Notes under the pieces: model-generated
Database searches by the model: none
The model's input: the letters and a program-made list of their open reading frames with translations, nothing else
Told to the model about the DNA's origin: nothing
Shown here: positions 40,685 to 53,710 of the stretch, in pieces
Layout of the letters: every line of letters begins with the position of its first letter
How positions within the stretch are numbered: the stretch's first letter is position 1
DNA from: Mixta calida
Lineage (GTDB): Bacteria; Pseudomonadota; Gammaproteobacteria; Enterobacterales; Enterobacteriaceae
DNA: 64,000 nucleotides
Assembly: GCF_002953215.1 (NCBI RefSeq)
Contig: NZ_CP026378.1
Span: 496,001 to 560,000, forward strand
Direction of reading: 5' to 3'
Program-made: the position numbers and the translations under genes

Positions 40685-42646
40685 ATGCAACTCGAACGGA
40701 TACGCTTCCCGGTTAAGCTGACTTTCGCTCTGCTGGCGGCGCTGCTGGTGGGTTTCCACTTTAATCTGGAAACGCCGCGCTGGGCGGTGATGACCGCCGG
40801 TATCGTAGCGGGCGGCACCGCTTTCGCCGCGGGCGGCGATCCTTACTCCGGCGCGCTGCGTCACCGTGGCATGCTGCGTATTATCGGCACCTTTCTCGGC
40901 TGTCTGGCGGCGCTGGTGATTATGATTGCCACTATTCGCGCGCCGGTGGTGATGCTGCTGCTCTGCTGTATCTGGGCGGGCGTCTGCGTCTGGCTCTCTT
41001 CGCTTATTCGAGTTGAAAATTCCTATGCGCTGGGGCTGGCGGGCTATACCGCACTGATTATTGTGATTAGCGTCAATGTCGGCGGCACGCCGATGCTGGC
41101 GCCGCAGTTTGCCGTCGAGCGTTGTAGCGAAATCGTTATCGGCATCGTCTGCGCCATCCTTGCGGATATGATTTTCTCGCCGCGCTCGATTAAAAAAGTG
41201 ATTGATAAAGAGATCGAGTCGCTGCTGCTCGAGCAGTATCGCCTGCTCCAGCTTTGCGTTTCGCATGGTGATAAGAATGAGGTGGATAAAGTCTGGGGCA
41301 ACCTGGTGCGTCGCACCACGACCCTTAACGGCATGCGCAGCCAGCTGATGATGGAATCGTCACGCTGGCAGCGCGCTAATCGACGCCTGAAGGCGCTGCA
41401 TACGCTCTCCCTGACGCTGATTACCCAGGCGGCGGAAACCTTTCTGATCCAGAACTCGCGGCCGGAATATATTCCGCCGCAGTACGGTGTGCTGATGGAA
41501 AAAGAGGTGAATAACCTTGGCGATCTGCACAAGCATTTAAAAAACCTGCGTCGCGTCATTAGCGCCTCCGGCAGTAAAAGCACGCCGCTGACGCTGGCGA
41601 GCTGGGTGGGGGCGGCGACGCAGTATCTGATGTTGCTGAAGGGCATTCAGACCAACAGTAGCATCAGTCAGCAGGAAGAAGCGATCCTGAAAGAGGATGT
41701 GGAAGTGGTGCGCGCCCGTTCGGCAGAAACGCATCACGCGATGATCAACGGCATCCGCACTTTTGTCGCCACGGCGCTGGGCTCGCTGTTCTGGCTCTAT
41801 TCCGGCTGGACTTCCGGCAGCGGCTGTATGCTTATGCTGGCGGTGATCACCGCGCTGGCGATGCGCGCGCCGAACCCGCTGATGATGGCCAAAGATTTCC
41901 TTTATGGCATGACGGTGGCGGTGCCGCTGGGGGCGCTCTACTTCATGGTGATCTTGCCCGCCACCCAGCAGAGCATGCTGCTGCTCTGCATCGCCGTCGG
42001 CACGCTGGCGTTTGTCGCCGGCATCTTTATTCAGCGGCGTCAGCTGGGCACGCTGGGCGCTTTTATCGGTACGCTTAACGTGCTGGTGCTGGATAACCCG
42101 ATGACCTTTTCCGTCAATGCGTTTCTGGACAGCGCGCTGGGACAGGTGATTGGCTGTTTTGTCGCGTTGATGGTCATCCTGATTATTCGCGACAACTCGC
42201 GCGCGCGCACTGGCCGCACGCTGCTGAATCGCTTTATGTATGCCGCGGTCTCCGCCCTGACGACCAATCAGGCGCGCCGCAAAGAGAATCATCTGCCTGC
42301 GCTCTATCAGCAGCTGTTTCTGTTGCTGAACCTGTTTCCGGGCGATATCGATAAATATCGCATTGCGCTGACGCTGATTATCGGCCACCAGCGGCTGCGC
42401 AATGCGGAGATTCCGGTCAACGCCGATCTCTCCGCGTTCCATAAGCAGCTGCGCTATACTGCCGATCGGGTCATCGCTTCACGCAGCGATGATAAACGAC
42501 GATATTACTACCAGCGTCTGCTGCGCGAGTTCGATACTTATCAGGAAAAACTGATGCAGTATGATGCTCCGCTGAGCGTAACGGAGCCGGTGAAACGGCT
42601 GGCCGATATGCTTAAAAAATATCAGCATACTCTGATTAATATCTGA
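40685..42646 (+). CDS. aaeB: Aromatic acid efflux pump, inner-membrane subunit AaeB
   Basis: This 653-residue FUSC-family exporter of aromatic carboxylic acids has two clusters of membrane helices (about residues 10-165 and 355-500) separated by cytoplasmic domains. Conserved blocks include [36 protein letters not shown] and [22 protein letters not shown] at 40682 and ATG at 40685 are adjacent; ATG is preferred for spacing from GCGAGGG. The aaeXAB operon lets the cell expel p-hydroxybenzoate and related acids that build up from metabolism or plant material. Confidence 0.94.
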   Translation: MQLERIRFPVKLTFALLAALLVGFHFNLETPRWAVMTAGIVAGGTAFAAGGDPYSGALRHRGMLRIIGTFLGCLAALVIMIATIRAPVVMLLLCCIWAGVCVWLSSLIRVENSYALGLAGYTALIIVISVNVGGTPMLAPQFAVERCSEIVIGIVCAILADMIFSPRSIKKVIDKEIESLLLEQYRLLQLCVSHGDKNEVDKVWGNLVRRTTTLNGMRSQLMMESSRWQRANRRLKALHTLSLTLITQAAETFLIQNSRPEYIPPQYGVLMEKEVNNLGDLHKHLKNLRRVISASGSKSTPLTLASWVGAATQYLMLLKGIQTNSSISQQEEAILKEDVEVVRARSAETHHAMINGIRTFVATALGSLFWLYSGWTSGSGCMLMLAVITALAMRAPNPLMMAKDFLYGMTVAVPLGALYFMVILPATQQSMLLLCIAVGTLAFVAGIFIQRRQLGTLGAFIGTLNVLVLDNPMTFSVNAFLDSALGQVIGCFVALMVILIIRDNSRARTGRTLLNRFMYAAVSALTTNQARRKENHLPALYQQLFLLLNLFPGDIDKYRIALTLIIGHQRLRNAEIPVNADLSAFHKQLRYTADRVIASRSDDKRRYYYQRLLREFDTYQEKLMQYDAPLSVTEPVKRLADMLKKYQHTLINI

Positions 42647-42776
42647 TCCCTCGCTGGCGCCGCCCCGGCGCCGGCGCTTGCGCCATTTTTCCCTGCTTCA
42701 TCCTGAGCAAAGGCCGAATGCCCGGCCTTTGCCATCTATACTTTGCTTTACAGGATGATTAAAACAGGAGCGAAAA

Positions 42777-44228
42777 ATGCCTCATTCCCTGCAGGATAAC
42801 GACCTTTTCCAGACCGGCTGCCTGATTGACGGCCAGTGGAAAACTCTCAATGAAACGTTCGACGTGCTGAATCCGGCCACCGGCGAGGTCATCGCGCAAG
42901 TCGCGAAGGGCGGTAAGAAAGAGACGGAACAGGCTATCGCGGCGGCGGAAAAGGCCTTTCCCGCCTGGCGTGCGCTGACGGCGAAGCAGCGGTCGGAGAT
43001 CCTTTACCGCTGGTATCAGCTGATTATCGAAAATAAACGCTGGCTGGGCGAACTGATGACGGCGGAGCAGGGCAAGCCGCTGAAAGAGGCGGAAGGCGAA
43101 GTGGAATACGCCGCCAGCTTTATTCAGTGGTTCGCCGAGCAGGCCAAACGCATTAACGGCGAGATCATTCCCCCGGCAAAAACCGGCGCGCGCATTCTGG
43201 CGACGCGCGAGCCGATTGGCGTCGTTGCCGCGATTACGCCGTGGAATTTCCCGATGGCGATGCTGACGCGTAAGCTGGGCCCGGCCCTGGCCGCAGGCTG
43301 CACCGGGATTATCAAACCGGCCAACAACACGCCGCTTTCCGCTTTCGCGCTGCTGGCGCTGGCGAAAAAAGCGGGCGTGCCTGACGGCGTGCTGAACGGC
43401 GTCGCCGGCGACACCCATGCTATCAGCGACGCTATTATGGCCAGCGGCGCGGTGCGCAAAATCTCCTTTACCGGCTCGACCGCCGTGGGGAAAACGCTGA
43501 TGCGCAACGCCGCCGAGACAATGAAAAAAATCTCGATGGAGCTGGGCGGCAACGCGCCTTACATCGTATTTGAAGATGCGGATATCGATGCGGCGGTAAA
43601 AGGGGCCATCGCTAATAAATTCCGCAACGCAGGCCAGGTTTGCGTCAGCGTTAACCGCTTCTTTATTCATGAGGCTGTATACGATCGCTTCGTCAATCAG
43701 CTGGCGGACGAAGTGAATAAACTGAAGGTCGGCAACGGCATGGATGAAGGCGTGGTGGTTGGTCCGTTGATTAACGCCGCAGCGGTGGAGAAAGTAGAGG
43801 AACATGTCAAAGACGCGCAGGCTAAAGGCGGGCGCATCGTGGCGGGCGGCGCGCGACACGCGCTGGGCGGGAATTTCTGGCAACCGACGGTGATTGCCGA
43901 CGCCAGCGAAGAGATGAAGCTGGCGCGCGAAGAGACCTTTGGTCCGGTAGCCGCCTGCTTCCGCTTCGCCAGCGAAGAGGAGGTGATTCAGCGCGCCAAC
44001 GCGACGGAGTATGGACTGGCGGCCTATTTTTACACGCAGAATCTGCAACGGGTCTTTCGCGTCTCCGCCGCGCTGGAAAGCGGCATGATTGGCATTAACG
44101 AGTGCGCCGTCTCCACCGAGCTGGCCCCGTTCGGCGGCGTAAAAGAGTCTGGTCTTGGACGCGAAGGTTCGGTATTGGGTATCGAGGAGTATCTGGAAGT
44201 AAAAGCCCTGCATATTGGTGGCCTTTAA
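42777..44228 (+). CDS. gabD: Succinate-semialdehyde dehydrogenase (GabD-like)
   Basis: This 483-residue member of the aldehyde dehydrogenase superfamily is closest in pattern to NADP-dependent succinate-semialdehyde dehydrogenase, which feeds 4-aminobutyrate carbon into the TCA cycle. Motifs are [32 protein letters not shown], the Glu base in [13 protein letters not shown], and the catalytic Cys in [13 protein letters not shown]. GabD enzymes often have a second Cys two residues later (CVC); here it is Ser, so the redox switch described for that pair would be absent. It is a single gene between aaeB and yhcO; gabT and gabP are not adjacent. Other semialdehyde substrates are possible. Confidence 0.82.
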   Translation: MPHSLQDNDLFQTGCLIDGQWKTLNETFDVLNPATGEVIAQVAKGGKKETEQAIAAAEKAFPAWRALTAKQRSEILYRWYQLIIENKRWLGELMTAEQGKPLKEAEGEVEYAASFIQWFAEQAKRINGEIIPPAKTGARILATREPIGVVAAITPWNFPMAMLTRKLGPALAAGCTGIIKPANNTPLSAFALLALAKKAGVPDGVLNGVAGDTHAISDAIMASGAVRKISFTGSTAVGKTLMRNAAETMKKISMELGGNAPYIVFEDADIDAAVKGAIANKFRNAGQVCVSVNRFFIHEAVYDRFVNQLADEVNKLKVGNGMDEGVVVGPLINAAAVEKVEEHVKDAQAKGGRIVAGGARHALGGNFWQPTVIADASEEMKLAREETFGPVAACFRFASEEEVIQRANATEYGLAAYFYTQNLQRVFRVSAALESGMIGINECAVSTELAPFGGVKESGLGREGSVLGIEEYLEVKALHIGGL

Positions 44229-44231
44229 CCC

Positions 44232-44255
44232 CATCGGGCGCGCAAGCGCCCGATG
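44232..44255. repeat. Hairpin between gabD-like gene and yhcO
   Basis: CATCGGGCG pairs perfectly with CGCCCGATG around a 6-base loop, just after the gabD-like stop. There is no T-run on the plus strand, so it may attenuate or stabilise rather than terminate. Confidence 0.55.
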
Positions 44256-44275
44256 ACGCATTACGGAGCAGTCGC

Positions 44276-44548
44276 ATGAAGAAAGAGACGTTTGACTTTA
44301 ATGAGATCGTCGATCAGGCGCATTTTTATCGTCAGTTCAGTGAACGCTTCGCGCTGTCAGAGCAGTTAATTGTCGATCTTGATACCTTATGGGATGCTGT
44401 CACCGAGTCCTTGCCGTTACCGATAGAAATTGAATTTATTCATCTCGGCGCGGGGCAAAAACGTCGCTATGGCGCGCTGATCCTGCTGTTTGATGAAGCG
44501 GAAGAAGAGCTGGAAGGGCAGCTGCGCTTCAACGTGCGTCAGGGCTGA
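44276..44548 (+). CDS. yhcO: YhcO, barstar-family protein
   Basis: This 90-residue protein of the barstar fold family opens [21 protein letters not shown] and contains [28 protein letters not shown]. Barstar inhibits the RNase barnase, but no barnase-like gene is visible nearby, so the target is unknown. The start at 44276 has GGAGCA upstream and gives the E. coli YhcO length; the longer open frame overlaps the gabD-like gene. It converges on the DUF1471 array. Confidence 0.9.
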   Translation: MKKETFDFNEIVDQAHFYRQFSERFALSEQLIVDLDTLWDAVTESLPLPIEIEFIHLGAGQKRRYGALILLFDEAEEELEGQLRFNVRQG

Positions 44549-44572
44549 GAGATCCTCACGAAAAAGCGGCAT

Positions 44573-44597
44573 AAAAAAGGCCCCAACGTATGGGGCC
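44573..44597 (-). terminator. Terminator of the DUF1471 array
   Basis: GGCCCC pairs with GGGGCC around an AACGTAT loop. On the minus strand the stem is followed by a TTTTTT run. It serves the minus-strand genes and lies just after yhcO. Confidence 0.88.
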
Positions 44598-44625
44598 AAA
44601 GGGTTCGTCATGCAGTGACGAGGAA

Positions 44626-44889
44626 TTATTTATAGATTTCCGCCGTAGCGTGCCAGTTATCGCCGGTACGCGCTTCAATAATGCGATAAGCGCGAGCGCC
44701 CTGCGCATCCGCTTTTTCAGCAAGCTGCGCGCGATAATCCATCGGCGAACCGCCGACGCCGCTGGCGGTGATTGTCCCCGCAGACTGCAAATGCTGCGCC
44801 TGTTGCTGGTTCACCAGTTCCGCGGCGGAAGCGCCAAACGTCGCCAGCGACAGCAGGCCAAGAGCAGTGATAGCCGTTTTCATTTTCAT
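44626..44889 (-). CDS. DUF1471 (YhcN/BhsA-like) periplasmic protein, copy 1
   Basis: This 87-residue secreted protein has a Sec signal (MKMKTAITALGLLSLATFGASA) and a DUF1471 domain (SAGTITASGVGGSPMDYRAQL, GARAYRIIEARTGDNWHATAEIYK). Family members such as YhcN, BhsA and McbA respond to acid, peroxide or biofilm signals; their biochemical role is not known. It is the most distal of three tandem paralogs and is paired with the terminator at 44573. It has its own ribosome binding site (AGGAGAAG). Confidence 0.9.
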   Translation of the reverse strand: MKMKTAITALGLLSLATFGASAAELVNQQQAQHLQSAGTITASGVGGSPMDYRAQLAEKADAQGARAYRIIEARTGDNWHATAEIYK

Positions 44890-44976
44890 TGTTCATCTTC
44901 TCCTGCGATCAACAACCTGCGGGATACAACATCAAGACCAGGTCATCGATGCCAAATTCAGGCGTACGCCCGGTAA

Positions 44977-45246
44977 TTATTTATAAATTTCAGCGGTAGC
45001 GTGGTAGTTGCCGTTGCTATAGGCCTCAACAACGCGATAGGCGGAAGCGCCCTGTTTGTCCGCTTTTCGCGACAAATGTTCGCGGATCGTGGTCGGGCTG
45101 CTGTCGATGCCGCTTACGGAGATAGTACCGATCGGCTGCAGGTTCTGGCTGGCGACATCTTGCGGGGTAACCAGTTCGGCAGCGCTGGCGCCGAATGACA
45201 GAACGGTAGCAAAACCTAAAGCAGCAAGGGTGAATGTGGTTTTCAT
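44977..45246 (-). CDS. DUF1471 (YhcN/BhsA-like) periplasmic protein, copy 2
   Basis: This 89-residue protein has signal peptide MKTTFTLAALGFATVLSFGASA and a DUF1471 domain that includes LQPIGTISVSGIDSSPTTIREHL and GASAYRVVEAYSNGNYHATAEIYK. It is the most divergent of the three copies, with a one-residue insertion (ASQN) and Asn-Gly-Asn in place of the usual D-W pair. It lies 87 bases upstream of copy 1. Confidence 0.9.
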   Translation of the reverse strand: MKTTFTLAALGFATVLSFGASAAELVTPQDVASQNLQPIGTISVSGIDSSPTTIREHLSRKADKQGASAYRVVEAYSNGNYHATAEIYK

Positions 45247-45361
45247 TGTATTACTCCAGAGTATTCAGTTGTAACGGCAGCCGGCATGGCTTGATGGCGT
45301 TTTTTATATCTGGGGCTGCCCGATTCGGTGATAAAGCAACTGGCCTGCGCCAGCGGATAAC

Positions 45362-45625
45362 TTATTTGTACAGTTCAGCAGTAACGTGCCAGGTGTCATT
45401 GTTACGCGCTTCGATAATGCGATAAGCGCTGGCGCCTTCACGTTCAGCTTTTGCCTGCAACGCCTGATGGATATCCATCGGGACGCCGGCAACGCCGCCC
45501 AGGCTCACGGTGCCGACAGGCTGTAGATTTTGCGCCTGTTCAGCGGTAACGGATTCGGCGGCGAAAGCGCCGAACGACAGCACAGAAAGCAGGCTTACTG
45601 CGGCGATAGTAGTTTTAACGTTCAT
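45362..45625 (-). CDS. yhcN: DUF1471 protein YhcN, copy 3
   Basis: This 87-residue protein has signal peptide MNVKTTIAAVSLLSVLSFGAFA and ends NNDTWHVTAELYK. Of the three copies it is the most like E. coli YhcN (which shares the LSVLSFGAFAA signal and the ending HATAELYK), so it is taken as the ancestral gene. E. coli YhcN is linked to tolerance of cytoplasmic acid and peroxide. It lies 115 bases upstream of copy 2 and is preceded by a CRP-like palindrome. Confidence 0.9.
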   Translation of the reverse strand: MNVKTTIAAVSLLSVLSFGAFAAESVTAEQAQNLQPVGTVSLGGVAGVPMDIHQALQAKAEREGASAYRIIEARNNDTWHVTAELYK

Positions 45626-45662
45626 TGATCTGTTCCTCGTCTTTGGTTTTTCTCTTTATTCA

Positions 45663-45684
45663 TTTTGTGATTCTCATCACGAAA
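45663..45684. promoter_or_regulatory. CRP-like dyad upstream of yhcN
   Basis: TGTGA-TTCTCA-TCACG matches the CRP consensus except for the last base. A TATACT (45688-45693, minus strand) immediately upstream could be a -10 box; the dyad would then cover the start point and repress. Either reading is tentative. Confidence 0.4.
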
Positions 45685-46047
45685 ACAAGTATAGATCTAA
45701 TAACGACTGAAATTAATATTCCGCTAATAATGTTTTTTGGTGACAACTTAGCGCGTAAGCACATTTTTATCGCGTTTAGTTATAAAAACAGCCTAATTTT
45801 TGTTCGCATAACGTTAAATCCACGTTAAAACAGCAACATGAGAGAATTTATCTATTCGTGCTTTGTTTGTTGGTGTAAAACCCTGGATAACAGGTGACAA
45901 CAGAAGTATGAGCTGAGACAAAGGTCTCGTGGTAGCACAAAATGCGAATATAGTCGTTAACAGCAGGGGAAAGCGCAGCGGCGTTATTCCATTCCGCAAT
46001 GAAGCGTTAAAGAGGAAGGTGCGATAAAGAAGGGGAAGGTCGATAGA

Positions 46048-46079
46048 AAGATCATTAGCGGCGCGGCGCTAATGATCTT
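46048..46079 (-). terminator. argR terminator
   Basis: A 13-bp perfect stem, AAGATCATTAGCG/CGCTAATGATCTT, with a 6-base loop follows the argR stop by 7 bases. On the minus strand it ends in TTTCT. Confidence 0.85.
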
Positions 46080-46085
46080 GTGCGC

Positions 46086-47936
<1,851 letters not shown>

Positions 47937-47953
47937 GTTAACGACCGCCGTAA

Positions 47954-47979
47954 AAAAGGGAGCCGGAAGGCTCCCTTTT
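47954..47979. terminator. Bidirectional mdh/degS terminator
   Basis: An 11-bp stem, AAAAGGGAGCC/GGCTCCCTTTT, with GGAA loop lies between the two convergent stops. T-runs occur on both strands, so it can serve mdh and degS. Confidence 0.93.
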
Positions 47980-47992
47980 GCATTTGTAGCGG

Positions 47993-49051
47993 TCAACCCT
48001 GCGCCGGGTATTCCTGAATAGTGACTGGCAATGTCAGTTTGCGATCGTTGCGGATCACCTGCACTTCAATAACCGAGCCGGGACGCACCTCCGCGACCTG
48101 ATCCATCGTTTCCTGCGCGGACACCGCCGGCTTGCCGTTAACGCTGACAATCAGGTCGTTGGCCTGAATGCCGGCTTTCGCCGCCGGGCCATCCGGCGCT
48201 ACGTTGTTTACCACGATGCCCTGAATGCGATCGAGGCCCGCGTTCTGGCCGTGCAGCGGCGGCACCTCACGGCCGGTAATGCCGATATAGCCGCGAATAA
48301 CGCGCCCGTCGCGGATCAGCTTATCCATGATTTTAGTGGCCAGCGCGGTGGGAATAGCGAAGCCGATGCCCTCCGGCGTTTCGCCGTCGTTGCTCTTGTC
48401 AAACGACAGGGTATTGATGCCCATTAGCTCGCCGAGCGAGTTAATCAGCGCGCCGCCAGAGTTGCCACGGTTAATCGAGGCGTCGGTCTGGAGAAAGTTC
48501 TGGCGTCCGGAAGGGCTTAAGCCGACGCGGCCTGTGGCGCTGATAATGCCCTGCGTTACGGTCTGCCCAAGATTATAAGGGTTGCCAATCGCCATCACGA
48601 TATCGCCTACGTGTGCGACGCGATCACGGTTAATCGGGATCACCGGCAGGTTGGCGGCGGTGATTTTCAATACCGCTAAATCGGTCAGGCTGTCCGACCC
48701 CACCAGCATCGCCTCAAAGAAACGGCCATCCTGGAGCGCGACGATAATTTGGTCGGCGCCGTTGATGACGTGGCGGTTGGTCAGGATATAGCCTTTATTA
48801 TTCATGATGACGCCGGAGCCGAGCGTCGTAATCCCGCGTCCGTTACTGCTTGACGCGCTGCGGTTATAAACGTTGACCACCGCAGGAACAGCGCGGCGCA
48901 CGCCCTGATTAAAGCTGAAGGGCGTTTGATCGGCGCTGCTTTCTGGCTCGGAAAGTAAGCCGGTGCCAATACGCAACGCAGGCATGGCCGCCAGTAAAAT
49001 ACCTGCGACGATCAGCCCCAGAACTACCGAACGCAAGAGTTTAAGAAACAT
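47993..49051 (-). CDS. degS: Inner-membrane stress-sensing protease DegS
   Basis: This 352-residue serine protease is anchored by an N-terminal helix (about 7-27, SVVLGLIVAGILLAAMPAL). It cleaves the anti-sigma factor RseA when its PDZ domain binds outer-membrane porin tails, starting the sigma-E response. Catalytic triad regions are TNRHVINGADQI (His), SLTDLAVLKI (Asp) and RGNSGGALIN (Ser). One C-terminal PDZ domain runs from about 255 to 345. It is downstream of degQ on the same strand, with 94 bases between. Confidence 0.96.
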   Translation of the reverse strand: MFLKLLRSVVLGLIVAGILLAAMPALRIGTGLLSEPESSADQTPFSFNQGVRRAVPAVVNVYNRSASSSNGRGITTLGSGVIMNNKGYILTNRHVINGADQIIVALQDGRFFEAMLVGSDSLTDLAVLKITAANLPVIPINRDRVAHVGDIVMAIGNPYNLGQTVTQGIISATGRVGLSPSGRQNFLQTDASINRGNSGGALINSLGELMGINTLSFDKSNDGETPEGIGFAIPTALATKIMDKLIRDGRVIRGYIGITGREVPPLHGQNAGLDRIQGIVVNNVAPDGPAAKAGIQANDLIVSVNGKPAVSAQETMDQVAEVRPGSVIEVQVIRNDRKLTLPVTIQEYPAQG

Positions 49052-49099
49052 GATGTTAAGTTATATCAGGAAAGATCCGGGGCAGAATATCACGAGTTT

Positions 49100-49126
49100 C
49101 GCGGACACACACGGGTTGTGTCCGCG
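49100..49126. repeat. Inverted repeat between degQ and degS
   Basis: CGCGGACACA pairs with TGTGTCCGCG around CACGGGT. It lies 20 bases after the degQ stop. There is no T-run, so it may be an mRNA-stabilising hairpin or part of the degS leader. Confidence 0.5.
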
Positions 49127-49145
49127 ATATGATACGCCGGTATTT

Positions 49146-50519
<1,374 letters not shown>

Positions 50520-50634
50520 CGTTACGACGCTCTCGCTGCTCAACTGAAGGAAGATAGTAGATGATTTGCGTGCCGGATATGGCTATCAGGCCTGACGAAT
50601 AAAAGGGAAAAGGGCGCGGATGCGCCCTGGTTTA

Positions 50635-51036
50635 TCAGTCGCGCGGCGTACGTTCGCCACGCAGAAGGCCGGATGCGCCTTCTGAATAATCACGCGGGAT
50701 TTGCACCGGCGCCTGATCGTTGTCCGCTTCCGCTTCGGTAAGCTGATAGGCGAACGGGTTTTTCTCGCCCGGCAGGTCCGGCAGCAGATCGTTGGAACCC
50801 TTCGCCATATGCTGATAAAGCTGGCGGTAGTCGCGCGCCATATTATCCAGCAGTTCGGCGCTCTGAGCGAAATGGTTAGTCAGCTCCTGGCGATAGTCCG
50901 CCAGCTCCGCTTTGGATTTCTCCAGTTCGTACTGCATGCTGCGCTGTTCGCGCAATTTTTTATTGCCAAAACGCATGGCGACCGCGCCGATAATAATGCC
51001 AATGACTAAACCAATTAGCCCGTATTCCCAGGTCAT
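50635..51036 (-). CDS. zapG: ZapG (YhcB), divisome/elongasome membrane protein
   Basis: This 133-residue inner-membrane protein has one N-terminal helix (MTWEYGLIGLVIGIIIGAVAMRF) followed by a long coiled coil (about 30-90) and an acidic disordered tail. YhcB/ZapG in E. coli coordinates division, elongation and envelope growth. The start at 51036 matches E. coli; the longer open frame upstream overlaps the divergent promoter region. It is divergent from zapE. Confidence 0.93.
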   Translation of the reverse strand: MTWEYGLIGLVIGIIIGAVAMRFGNKKLREQRSMQYELEKSKAELADYRQELTNHFAQSAELLDNMARDYRQLYQHMAKGSNDLLPDLPGEKNPFAYQLTEAEADNDQAPVQIPRDYSEGASGLLRGERTPRD

Positions 51037-51210
51037 AATGACTCCCGTAGTGTCCTCGTTGTTCCGTAGGGCGTTCCACTTCAATAATAGCCACTATAAC
51101 CGTTAATCTTATGGAAGTGGAATCCTGCGGCAGCATCGCTTAGTGTAGAACGGACTTTTTTTCGACAAACAGGCAGTGACCTGACATTTTTTAGGGAAGC
51201 AGGGTTAATA

Positions 51211-52334
51211 ATGCAAACGATGTCCCCCTGGCGCGTTATGAGCAGGCGCTTGCACAAGGTGAATATCAGCCTGATGACGTACAGCGCGCCGCAATCAGCC
51301 GCCTGGACGCCATCCAGCGGGCGTTAAGCGACAGATCGCAGACTATGCCGACGGCGAACGGCTGGCGCGGCAAGCTCAGCAAACTGCTGGGCAAGGAGAA
51401 AAACGGCGGCGAGCCGCCGGTGCGCGGCCTTTATATGTGGGGCGGTGTAGGACGGGGCAAAACCTGGGTAATGGATCTGTTTTTTCAGTCTATTCCTGGC
51501 GAGCGCAAGCTACGACTCCATTTCCATCGCTTTATGCTGCGGGTGCATGAAGAACTCACCGCGCTGCAGGGAGAAAGCGATCCGCTGGAAATAGTCGCTG
51601 ACCGCTTCAAAGCGCAGACGGACGTGCTGTGCTTCGATGAGTTCTTTGTTTCCGATATCACCGATGCGATGCTGCTGGGCACCCTGATGGAGGCGCTGTT
51701 CGCACGCGGCATCACGCTGGTCGCCACTTCGAATATTCCGCCTGACGATCTCTACCGCAACGGCCTGCAGCGTGCGCGCTTTTTGCCCGCTATCGAACAG
51801 ATTAAGCAGCATTGCGACATCATGAACGTCGACGCCGGGGTCGATTATCGTCTGCGTACGTTGACGTCGGCGCACCTCTGGATGCAGCCATTGAATGACG
51901 AGACGCGTCAGACGATGTCGCGGATGTTCGTCGCCCTGGCGGGCGAGGCGGCGGATGAGCAGCCGGTGCTGGAGATCAATCATCGTCAGCTGCCGACGCA
52001 GGGCATGAAGAAGGGCGTACTGGCGATCGATTTCGCCACGCTCTGCGGCGAAGGGCGTAGCCAGCACGACTATATTGAGCTGTCGCGTCGCTTTCACAGC
52101 GTGCTGCTGCTAAACGTGCCGGTCATGACGGCGCGCAGCGAAGATCGTGCTCGCCGGTTTCTGGCGCTGGTGGACGAGTTTTATGAGCGCCACGTCAAGC
52201 TGGTGGTGTCGGCGGAGACGTCTCTGTTTGAAATTTACCAGGGCGAGCGGCTGAAATTTGAATATCAGCGCTGTCTTTCGCGCCTGCAGGAGATGCAGAG
52301 CGAAGAGTATTTGCGCCTGAAACATCTTTCCTGA
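51211..52334 (+). CDS. zapE: Cell division ATPase ZapE, with an apparent frameshift near the start
   Basis: ZapE is an AFG1-like ATPase that binds FtsZ under anaerobic or stress conditions. The Walker A motif GGVGRGKTWVMDL, Walker B LCFDEFFVSD and sensor-type VATSNIPPDDLYRNGLQRARFLPAI are intact. The expected start, ATG at 51211 with AGGG 6 bases upstream, is out of frame with the body: it reads MQTMSPW. In the body frame, RYEQALAQGEYQPDDVQRAAISRL (51234 onward, split here by its own residues) matches the E. coli N-terminus. One extra C in the C5 run at 51224-51228 would restore a full protein of about 375 residues. Without it, the first in-frame ATG is at 51345. Sequencing error, true mutation or slippage are all possible. 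Confidence 0.85.
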
Positions 52335-52560
52335 GACTCGCGCATTTTTTGATGAAAAGTGATCGATCTTTGGCAATGACTTCTCTATAATCTTGCGACC
52401 CCACGTTACGACAAGGTTTTTTTTCCCAGAAACTTTGTAGCACCGGCAAAACTGTCCGAGGGGGTGGGCTTGCTGGTCGATAAGGTCGTGTGAGCCTCAA
52501 CCGTTTATTCAAGCGTTTGGGATTTCACCAACGTGTAACTTAATTTGGGTAAGCTTTTAG
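52335..52560 (+). promoter_or_regulatory. rplM-rpsI promoter and leader
   Basis: A TATAAT at 52386-52391 is a good -10 box, followed by GCGACC; no clear -35 is seen at the usual distance. The leader of about 165 bases contains GC-rich stretches (GTCCGAGGGGGTGGGC) able to fold. In E. coli, L13 represses translation of this operon through its leader, and this region is the obvious candidate. Confidence 0.6.
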
Positions 52561-53397
<837 letters not shown>

Positions 53398-53710
53398 TTG
53401 TTTCTGCTTCGGCAGAATACAGTTACAAAAAACCCGGCCTCTGCGCCGGGTTTTTTTATACGTAAAAGTCAGTGAAACGCGGGTTAATCACGCCTTTTTA
53501 CCGGCAAATCTTCTTTCCTCTCCCCACAAACTGCTTAAAATCTGGTAAACTGACTGACACTTTGCGCCCGTTAAACGGATAGCTGTGGATGATAATCCTG
53601 ACAGGAAGGGGGATTGACGCAGCTTCGGTCAGCGGGTGGTTTCGTCAAGCAGGTTAGTCGCCGCGCGGTTGGCTATTCGCACTGTATTCTGGATAAACTT
53701 GGAGGTTTTC
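53398..53710 (+). other. rpsI-sspA intergenic region
   Basis: This 313-base gap contains the rpsI terminator and then the sspA promoter and leader; CTTGGAGG at 53699-53705 is the sspA ribosome binding site. No confident promoter hexamers or small gene were identified. Confidence 0.55.
53427..53457 (+). terminator. rplM-rpsI terminator
   Basis: ACCCGGC pairs with GCCGGGT around a 6-base loop and is flanked by an A-run and a T7 tract, about 30 bases after rpsI. Confidence 0.93.

Larger units (their letters stand above)
45626..46085. other. Intergenic region between yhcN and argR
   Basis: This 460-base AT-rich gap holds the yhcN promoter region and the argR terminator. A CRP-like dyad is near 45663-45684. 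I see no credible gene; short open frames here lack ribosome binding sites and similarity. Confidence 0.6.

Noticed and set aside
42759-44261. A 500-codon open frame on the minus strand
   Set aside because: It lies wholly opposite the gabD-like gene, is a by-product of GC-rich codon use, and has low-complexity His/Arg-rich composition with no family resemblance.
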